Part shown: positions 55,767 to 64,000 of the stretch, in pieces
Layout: every line of letters starts with the position of its first letter
Position numbering within the stretch: position 1 is the stretch's first letter
Origin: Luzula sylvatica
Lineage: Eukaryota > Streptophyta > Magnoliopsida > Poales > Juncaceae
DNA: 64,000 nucleotides
Assembly: GCA_946800325.1 (NCBI GenBank)
Contig: OX326958.1
Span: forward strand, 31,603,314-31,667,313
Direction of reading: 5' to 3'
Translations under genes and position numbers: made by a program
Notes under the pieces: model-generated
The model's input: the letters and a program-made list of their open reading frames with translations, nothing else
Database searches by the model: none
Told to the model about the DNA's origin: nothing

Positions 55767-58700
55767 TCAAATGTCCTTTCTCGGATCTGTAACGGTAATT
55801 CGCCAATGCTCATCTGGAAACCCGGCCTTTCCCGCCAGTTTTCTATCCCACAAAAGCTCGATCTTTCTCCGTTCCGATAGCCTACATTCCGCTTGCAATC
55901 TCTCGTCCATTCCGTCATGCAATTTCCACCACCTCTCGTTTGCCACGTCACTCGCGTATACTCTCTGATCTTCTTTATCCCAATTACAGTCATAATCCCT
56001 ATAACACAACCACGGTTTCAAGCCGAGATAGTGTATCGAGTACACCAAAGGAGGGTCCGCCTTGAACAAGTGCTCCTTGATCATTCTCTCGCCTGTACTG
56101 TTCGCCCAAAAGTTCTTGAGATAATTCACGCGTCTCGGCATCCTGTGCCACCACACGAATAATTCGTTCAGAAACCCTTGATCCCCTCCATTGTAGGATA
56201 CCACATCTTCGGTGTGACGCATAAGGGTTTCGAACGTGCAGTTCGAGGGCTCGATGATCATGACACCCGAGTTGAAGATCGAACCGTCATTGCCAACTGC
56301 TGACATCTGAGGGAAAGTAAACATGATATCGAGACTTCGGAGAACAATAACATCAGAATCCACGAATATGATTTTATCATAGTCGGTTAGTTGCCAGAGG
56401 CGGAATTTGCTGTAGTTATGCTCGTTGTAGGTCCCCGGTTCGGCTCGAGGATTACGAATTCGTTTTATCTCGCGAAGGGTCCATCCCGCTGCAGCCAAAG
56501 CTTCGAGTTTGTCTTGAGGGATTGATTTGTCGTGGAGGAGCAGGAGATCACGAGTAGTACCTGTCACGCTCCAGAAGTTAGTTAATTATTCTCAAAGAGT
56601 TGAAATTTAAATCATACACCGACACAAATGTGCCATTATAATTTGGCTTAATCATTTTGTACCTGCACGGCGAATGCTCTGTGCTAACAAAATGGCCCCG
56701 CAGAGGTAACTAACAGAGGAGTGGAGTACCGTCGCGTATGCCTCCCGTCCCTTAGGGGACACCATGGACGTCAACTTGGCGGTATCAAACTCGCTGTTAA
56801 TTCCTGTAATTAAGAATTATATGATTTAGAATTATATGATTTAATATGAATGTAATTTTGTCGAAATGTATATCGAACTACAGATTCGTTTCGCTTACTA
56901 TCATAACATATATCTATAACCATCACAACAAAGTTGATTGTTGATCTATAAATCATTTGGAACCATTAATTAAAGAGACAACAAGTACTTTGATGTACAT
57001 GACACCAACCAGGCAAGAAAGAAAGCAAGATTTCTCTAAAGGCTCATAATGATGTCACAGTACAAAGCTTGAAGATTGGTGAATGAGAATTGATTTCAAT
57101 TAAATATAATAAGTAAGTTAAGATGTGGGCAGGTCTCCTAACTTATGGCTCTTCATTAACAAGCATGTCTCATGCATTCACCAACCTGATTTGGACAGTT
57201 ATGTGTTATGTATTAACAGTAGCTTTTTCCATTGATGTTAATGGTTCGTTTTAGCACGACTACAAATATGCATGCATTCTCTTAATTTGTTATCAAATCA
57301 TGGTAATATCTCACCAGTAACGTTTAAAATAAGAGTAGTGATGTACAACCCCAATACTCTTCTCCAAGAATCTTGATGACGTGAATATGATTTAACATTT
57401 TAAAAATTAACATATAAATACATGATTTAACATCTTAATGTATAATTTGATTATCTTAATTTATGATTGAAAATTCAATTGAGATGTCAAATCATGAATT
57501 AATGTGTTAATTCTTAAAGTGTTAAATCAAATTTCTGTCATCAAAATTCTTGAGAAAGAGGCGGGTCGTCAACATTTTTCTTATAATATAATAAGGATAA
57601 TTATATCATGCCCCTCAAATTCCCCCCAACATCCTCTATATCATTAATTAACAATTAATTAACAAAATAATTAACAAAAAGATATATATTAACGATTAAT
57701 TAATATTGATTAAGAATTGTTAACACATATGTATTTTAATTATATATCAATTAATTATTAATGAAGTGTATTTTTGTCAATTATCATGTAAATTAATTGT
57801 TAATTGGTAATATAAAAGAGGGTGGTGTGTGTGTTTGTGTGTGGGTGGGGGGTGGGTTGGGTGGGTGGGGAAATTGAGGAGCACCCCATATGACCTCATA
57901 TAATAATAGTTCAATATTATTCAACATAATTTCCATGCATTGAATAAAGAGACGTGCATTAATTGGCACCGTTGCATTGAGTGCAAAGTACTTTCTTTTT
58001 CAATGAATTAAATACGCACAGACAAATACTCAGAAAACATGTCAAGATTTGAAATTGATATAGGATCTCTATATTCCCCCCCTGAAATAACCACATACTG
58101 ATAATTTGAAAATTATAGGAAATAGGATATCTCTATAATTCCCTTTGATTAAACAACTATGTTTTTTCTTAATTTCGAAGGAAACTATACTTTTTCTTAA
58201 ATGTCATGGACCAAATAATTGAGCATACATTCACCAAACAGAAAAAGGGAAACTAACTAAAGGTAATAGGATATCTAGAGACTCAATTTGACAAAAAAAA
58301 ATAGATCTAGAAGCAGATTTACCTTCTCCCCAAAGTGGCAAGGCCAAGTTACATGAGCCCAAAGGTAACCTCAATTTCTCATGTAGTTTCTCGACTTCGG
58401 CCTCGTACATCCACCACTCCCCTTCTCTCCCTACCAAATCGTCGCATCGGAAAACATCCATCATGGGCTCGCATTTGCTCAAAAAAACCACCTTCACTGC
58501 TCCTTTTGCGTCCCTAATCCCCTTCGTCACGGCCAGTTTGGCAGATAACATATGAACTTGCAATCTAAATACATCTCTATTCCAGTCTGTCTCGGGTTGC
58601 CTGCATGGCAGTCTGGCCACCACGATATCTACCTCATCGTATAATGAAAAATCAGGCATTGGTAATTCAGGGCAAGAAGCACCTTCGCTTTCCTCCTCTT

Positions 58701-59646
58701 CGTCGATCCACTCAGGGAACAACTCCTTCCATTCAAGTTTGCTCGAAACTCGTTCGAAGTCTATTGGTGTGGTATTTCCTCTTATGCCCCAATCTCTTAG
58801 TTCTTCTTCTTGGATGTTAACTAAACCGATTCTAACATCATCGTGCAAGAACTCGAGGAAACTCGGGGTCTTCTCCCTCACGATTCCTTTCTCGCTCAAT
58901 AACTTGTTCGGAATTCCTTCGGGCACCTACAATTTGTTTTTTCATATAACCAAGTATTATTACTACTTTTTTTTAATGTGAATCACAAATTTTCCTTTTT
59001 GTAAAATGAATGATTAGCCAATGACTCACGACTTATTTGGTTGAATACATTGTTACCAAAGCAAGAGCTATTATATGGTGTACCTCTTTTTGTTTAATTC
59101 GCGTGATAAATTAGATCTAAATCATGTCGAGTACCAATTTAATTTATACGATAACAATTTATTTTTTATGAAAATTAAAGAAAAGGTACACCGTATAATT
59201 CCCTGTCAAACTAATATACGGTGAATTCAAAACTTACCGGCACCAATCATGAAATTGAGATAATGTGTTCTTCATTCAATCAAAAATAGGGAATAGTCGA
59301 CGTAGTAAATTGTAAACTCTAGGTGTCTTATTTTAAAAAAAAAAGTTTCCTAAACAAAAACTCAAGTTCCTTCCATGCAAAAAACACATAGCTCGAAACT
59401 CTAACAATAAAACCTAAAACCCAAGTTTATTACTCACCTTACCTTCCTCAAATGGCAGTCACGGAGAGAACAACGTACGAGAGAGGTCGCGCTGCTTTTA
59501 TTGCTAGTGCTATCGAAAAGGGACGAAGGCCGAATAAGAAGAATGAGATAGGAGACCAAAAACAATGACAAAAATGCAATGTTGATCTTTATCACTATGC
59601 CTCTAGAGGAAGTAGCTTTTAGCATATCACTTGTTATCCCCATCAT
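55767..59646 (-). CDS. GUX: UDP-glucuronate:xylan alpha-glucuronosyltransferase (GUX4/5-like, GT8)
   Basis: Four exons on the minus strand: 59443-59646, 58323-58926, 56663-56803, 55767-56560, giving 580 residues. A type II signal anchor lies at about 20-40 (INIAFLSLFLVSYLILLI), fitting a Golgi enzyme. The plant GUX stem/N-lobe follows (FLEFLHDDVRIGLVNIQEEE, DIVVARLPC, LHEKLRLPLGSCNLALPLWG), then GT8 catalytic motifs: YATVLHSS, the metal-binding DSD at 384-386 (IFVDSDVIVLRS), FNSGVMIIEPS, YNGGDQGFLNE and HYLGLKPWLCYRDYDCNW. These enzymes add glucuronic acid to xylan. Length is nearer GUX4/GUX5 (550-570) than GUX1-3 (above 600), so the paralogue is uncertain. Start is the first of two adjacent Met codons. 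Intron 2 holds two MITEs. Confidence 0.92.
57333..57595. mobile_element. MITE in GUX intron 2 (GTAGTGATGTAC family)
   Basis: Related to 55303-55545: same left GAGTAGTGATGTA and CTTGATGACGTGA, same ATGATTTAACATCTTAA core, right end with TCATCAAAATTCTTGAGAAAG as the inverse of CTTCTCCAAGAATCTTGATGA. Non-coding. Confidence 0.6.
57605..57885. mobile_element. AT-rich palindromic MITE in GUX intron 2
   Basis: Ends TGCCCCTCAAATTCCCC and GGGGAAATTGAGGAGCA are inverses. Long ATTAATTAACAATTAATTAAC arms fold back. A (GT)/(GGGT) tract lies near the right end (57825-57870). Related to the promoter insertion at 9074-9312. Confidence 0.65.
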
Positions 59647-60702
59647 TTTTTTGAAAATGAGATGACTACGAGATCAACTTAGTGTGTGTATATATGTATA
59701 TATTGGATTATATATGGAGTAGTACTCTAGATTTTTGTTTCTATTGTGATTGATGTGAACTGGAAACTGTAAGAGATAAGTTTTTAGGGTTTGAAGTGGT
59801 TGTGATGTAGAGAAGAAGAGGCCTGAAAGAAGAGAGCCACCAAATAAAAGGCCCACCCTTGTTATTTCTCCCTCTCCAGTCCAGCAAATAATGGAGATGT
59901 CATATATACACTCCTTAATTATGATTGGTAATTTGGTTTTTGCATTTTCTGGTAGTCTGATTAATCAATTTCTCCATTATTGTAAATTGTGGGAGCTTTT
60001 TGTTAGTGCATCTGTGAATGAAAAAGTAAATAAAACCATTAACCATACTTTATATATGTACTCACTAATTAATGGAAATGTACGGTTTGAGAAGAATGGA
60101 GAGGTCTAGTTCCTGTATAATTCGGTTGGTGCATCTTCCCATACTTTGGCCTCTAATTTTCATTGTTATTCTTAATTACTAAGCCTCAGTGTAATCATAA
60201 TGTAACGCAATGTGTTCAATATGCTTAAGTTCCGTACCTGTGTTAAGTGTTTGGTACGAATGTTGAGAAAAAAAATTAGCTTTTTCCATATAGTATGTTC
60301 ATTTCAAAGCGAAGTTTGAACTTAAATAAATTAAAATATTGTTCTTGTACTAGATAAATTTCTGTGGGCACAAGGATCTACACATTACGAAGGAAAAACA
60401 AAACAAAAAAAGAACATGAAAAAAGACGAGACAGAAATTCACTTTCATTCAAATCATAGGATAATGACTTTGCATCATATCATATGAAATGGTCCCTGTA
60501 ATCCAGCTAATTGATATATCATTGAATTCTTTTTTAGATTCTTTTCATAAACCAAGCATTATACTTGCTAAAATATAGAAGCATTTATGAATTAGTTATC
60601 CTACAGAAATTCAAGAACCTTTTTTTTTCATTAGATATTTTTGTTTGGTTTATTTATGATTTACTTGCAATATTTCCTTAAATATATTTGTATATTTCTT
60701 AT
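59647..60702. other. GUX upstream region and intergenic DNA
   Basis: Probable GUX promoter and 5' leader nearest 59647; a TATATATGTATATAT stretch lies at about 59690. No other gene recognised. Confidence 0.4.
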
Positions 60703-60785
60703 GTTGCGCGGATACTTAAAAAAAAAATCAAATTTATTCGTATTTTTATATTCGTATCGTATCATAAATCATATGTTAAATTACC
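60703..60785. mobile_element. Truncated CTATGTTGCGCGGATAC-family end
   Basis: TTATGTTGCGCGGATACTT followed by TTCGTATCGTATCATAAATC. Only one end of the hAT-like family is present. Confidence 0.55.
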
Positions 60786-61530
60786 AGAATGTCTAGTTGG
60801 ACGGTTTAATTGGCGAATGAGTAGCTAGAAAGCCCCATCCCCCCATAAATTCACTTCTTCTTTTGTCGATTAGACTTAACATGCCACCTGAGTAGGCCAA
60901 TCACTGTCTTGTTTTCTTTTTCCCCTATACAAATTGCATTTTCATTTACAAAAATACCCCAAAGGATTAAACTTAACAATTAATGCTGTTAAACAAAATT
61001 TGGACCAAAACATTCTTTTGATATTTAATTTTATTATACCATTTTCTATGTTTTTATTAATTTAAAAATATTCATAAATATCTTTTAACATATAATAATT
61101 TGACACCATTAATTGTTAAAAATTCCAAAGCAAACTTTCATTGGTAAGTATCAAAATCCGTAAGTACCAAAATTTCTTTTGTTATAGAAAACTCGCATTA
61201 ACTAATAATAAAATAAATAACGATATAAAAAACATATTCTTGAAAACATCTTGGCAGAATAATATTATTTTAACATTTAGTTCTAATTTTCGTTCATCGG
61301 TAATAAAACTATCTTCTCAAATAGTATTTTCTGCCAAAATATTTTCTGCGCTAGTTTTGATTTCAACAACTAGTTTTATTAACAATGAATGAACATTAAA
61401 TATATTTAGTTAATTTCCTAATATATATATAATAATAAAGATTCATTGATTTTTTTTTCTCTTTCTTAATAAATTATTCCAATTTGCCGACATAAACAAC
61501 TTATGAACAAATAAATTATTCCAATTATTC
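60786..61530. other. AT-rich intergenic DNA
   Basis: No coding or repeat structure recognised. Confidence 0.5.
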
Positions 61531-61961
61531 CAGTTGCTCCCGAGTTTTTTATGAAGGGGAGGGGAATGAAGGGGAAGGGGATGGAGGGGAAGAGAATGAA
61601 TGGGAAGGAAAGAAAATAATTTTCTCTTGCTCCCGAGTTCAAAAATGTTTAGTGAAGGGGAAAGGAAGGGAAAGAATAACATCATGAAAAAATGACAATT
61701 TTACCCTTTGAATAATTACCAACTATATAATAAAAATAGGGATATTTTAGGTATTATAATGTTTTAACATTTTGTCCCCTCCATTACTCCCCAAATTTGG
61801 GGAGAAAAATATTTGGTCTCTTTTGTATATGGAGGAGAAATAGTGTCCCCTTCATTCTCTTTCCCCCTCATAAAAAAAAACTCGGGAGCAAGATAAAAAT
61901 TAATCTTCCCCTCCATTCCCATTCCCTCCCTCCCATTCCCTCTCATTGGAGCACACCCTAA
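61531..61961. mobile_element. Inverted-repeat element with GGGGAA-rich arms
   Basis: TTGCTCCCGAGTTTTTTATG at 61534 is mirrored by ACTCGGGAGCAAGA near 61880, and the right end GGAGCACACCCTAA resembles that of 41367-41796. It may be one family member nested in another. Confidence 0.5.
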
Positions 61962-62690
61962 AGTAATATTCTCCTTTGAGATTGTTTGAACATAATAATT
62001 ACAAAATAATAACACATAAACTGCTATATAGAAATATAATGTCAATACAAGTACAAGTAAATAATACTTTTGCTATTATAATTGAATATAGAATTAATTA
62101 AAAAATGTATATAGAATTACTAATCCTTCAAATAAATAAATAAATAAGGGTATAGAATCACTAAATTTATTTTTCACCTTATATATGATATATACAAGTT
62201 AAAAAACAATTTTGAAATAATTACACAAGTTAAATTTGTTTTGCTAATAGTACGCACACCAATTACCTTCAAATCAAGGATATATATGTGGTACCAAACC
62301 CTAAAGAAACTTCTCTTCAAATAATAATGCATTTAACATGACATACACACATCCAAAAAGATAAAATCTAGTGCAAAATGATAAAATATTTGGGGCGGCC
62401 ATTTAATGATCTATAATTTGTTTTATTTCTAGCAAATTTTAAGTGGGTGGCTTGTATATATCAGTAATCCTATTCCCGGAAAAAAGTTGAAATAAGCAAA
62501 AGAAAAAGGCCAAAGAGAATCACATCACAATTCACATAAACTTAAAGGCAACTCTTATATTGCCACTTAACTTGTTGCAATATTCTTATTCTTTTGCATA
62601 GATACCCATTAAAATCTTGATATTAATATTTTATCTACCAAGCCAGAATAAGTCTACTAAATTTAGGTTAACTTGTATCATATGTTGCAC
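61962..62690. other. AT-rich intergenic DNA
   Basis: Nothing recognised. Confidence 0.5.
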
Positions 62691-63129
62691 GGCCGTATCC
62701 GACACGATACGGATACGACAATTTTCAAAAAAAACATAAGTTACGATACGTCTATTATATATAATATTTTTTATTTTTTTAATTATAATTTATATATTAT
62801 ATATTTTACATAAAATATAATAAAAATTTGTTTTCACAAAAATAATTTCATATCAAGTAGATGTTTATTATATTTAGTTATTTATTTTTATGTATTAAGT
62901 CATTTATTTCGATTTCAAAATTTTATTTTTATTTTTAAGTAGATTTATTTATACGTTAGAAGTATTCGATAAGTATCCGAGAAGTATTCGATATTTTTTT
63001 GGAATAAAATATTCGGATGCGCCACGTGAAATATCTAATACGTATCCGATGAATATTTGACGACTATCGATATTCGATACGATATCCGATACGATACGGC
63101 TTGATTTTTGAAGTATCCGCGCAACATAG
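62691..63129. mobile_element. CTATGTTGCGCGGATAC-family hAT-like element (439 bp)
   Basis: Ends ATATGTTGCACGGCCGTATCC and, reversed, CTATGTTGCGCGGATACTTC. Flanks CTTGTATC and TTTGTATA agree at 6 of 8. GATACG/GTATCCG words at both ends. Confidence 0.75.
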
Positions 63130-63387
63130 TTTGTATATCTTCAATTGAAATCCAGCACAGTGGTAACGAATATTGGTGACTTGATTCCAAATTTGGTGTG
63201 TTGTGCCATTGTGTGGTTTTGTGTCACATTGAGATTGACAAGGGAAATTGATAGAATAGGAAATGTTTGCTATTCTATCAGAAATATTTAGTTTACCACC
63301 TAATGCTAAATGAACAAATTATAAATCTTAATAATCTTAACTGTTCAGGACTTACGTTCAGATAACTCTTAACAAAAAGGTTATCAC

Positions 63388-63509
63388 CTATGTTGCGCGG
63401 ATACTTCAAAAAATTGATTTTTCCGTATCGTCGTATCGTCGTATCGTATTCTAAATCATATGCTAAAATATCATATCGCTGTATGTATCGGCGTATTCGT
63501 GCAACACAG
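63388..63509. mobile_element. Very short (122-bp) member of the same hAT-like family
   Basis: CTATGTTGCGCGGATACTTC at left; GTATTCGTGCAACACAG at right. Only the two ends remain, with TCGTATCGTCGTATCG between. Flanks agree at 5 of 8 positions. Confidence 0.65.
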
Positions 63510-63514
63510 GAAAT

Positions 63515-63515
63515 C

Positions 63516-63553
<38 letters not shown>
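63515..63553. repeat. (CAA)n microsatellite
   Basis: Thirteen CAA units immediately after the short hAT-like element. Confidence 0.97.
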
Positions 63554-64000
63554 ATTAAAATATTTAGTCCAATTTGTTTGGAAAGCCCAATACAATTAGA
63601 CCAAATTCAGAGTTAAAATGGGCCTAGTTCATTTTTAGGTCTGTGAATAAATTATAAAAGAAATTTGATAATTAAAAAGGTACAGGATAGGATATTAAAA
63701 AAAAATTGATTTGAGGATATAGTTGGAAAAGAATATGTGTCGTGTTGGCCTGTTTACCTAATGGGTCCTGACTTGGTTTAAATAATGAATGATTGAGTAT
63801 TCGTGTCCTGCTAATTTATTTTGCATATCATGCTTACAAATTATAATATTGAATAAGAAAATAATAGCCATTAAATTTGTAACTATGGGAGGAATAAGAA
63901 TTAATAAAACAATATTAATGATATATTAGTGATTTTGTATGATCATTCATGATATTTTACTGATATTTGCGCTTTTGTATGGATAGTGGATAGTAATTAG
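63554..64000. other. AT-rich intergenic DNA
   Basis: No gene or repeat structure recognised before the window ends. Confidence 0.5.

Overview
This window looks like a gene-poor, transposon-rich stretch of a eudicot nuclear genome. It is AT-rich, with long (TA)n, (GT)n, (GA)n and (CT)n tracts. Genes are split by short GT-AG introns, and the encoded proteins match plant-specific families (B3 domain, malectin-LRR, GUX xylan glucuronosyltransferase). I cannot name the species. All functional calls come from reading the translations, not from database searches.

Genes. Six genes look intact. (1) A secreted malectin-like/LRR protein lies at 9506-12663 (+). (2) A B3-domain protein lies at 12915-14177 (-). 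(3) Head-to-head with it, 252 bp away, is a farnesol-dehydrogenase-like SDR at 14430-15808 (+). (4) ORC2 of the origin recognition complex lies at 25567-27014 (-). (5) A second full malectin-LRR copy lies at 33556-36801 (-), with exon lengths identical to copy 1. (6) A GUX-type GT8 xylan glucuronosyltransferase lies at 55767-59646 (-). Between and around genes 1 to 5 are broken copies of the same loci: malectin-LRR 3' exons at 5583-6160 and 24983-25250, the last FLDH exon at 23119-23990, a B3 exon scrap at 7369-7402, and FLDH 3' flank at 7985-8260, 23990-24500 and 25320-25565. The left 40 kb is therefore a scrambled local duplication.

Mobile DNA. The right-central part is a clean nest. A solo LTR (43730-45234 plus 53787-53802, 5-bp duplication TGAAT) is split 16 bp from its end by a Ty1/copia element (45235-53781, minus strand, 5-bp duplication CTTAG). 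The copia LTRs differ at only 10 of 1065 positions, but its pol is riddled with stops and lacks the YVDD catalytic block, so it was presumably moved in trans. The solo LTR carries the most striking sequence in the window: 18 copies of a palindrome, TCCGTTRTAACGGA, mostly in pairs 22 bp apart inside a 190-bp tandem repeat, just upstream of a TATA box. Other elements with recognisable ends are a LINE with a 16-bp target duplication (20298-22339), another solo LTR (29571-30670), several non-autonomous hAT elements with 8-bp duplications (23216-23934, 32199-32798, 42632-43340, 54112-54659, 62691-63129), a Mutator-type MITE with a 9-bp duplication inside malectin-LRR copy 2, an 87-bp tRNA-like SINE in the same gene, an element with 204-bp inverted repeats around telomere-like repeats (27728-28666), and three inverted-repeat elements sitting inside (TA)n tracts (2886-4279, 6972-7203).

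Because the loci are duplicated, several insertions have their empty site in the same window, which gives a relative history: local duplication first, then the LINE, hAT, MITE and SINE insertions into single copies. I found no operon-like functional system and no CRISPR, rRNA or credible tRNA gene. The nearest thing to an undescribed system is the palindrome-array LTR.
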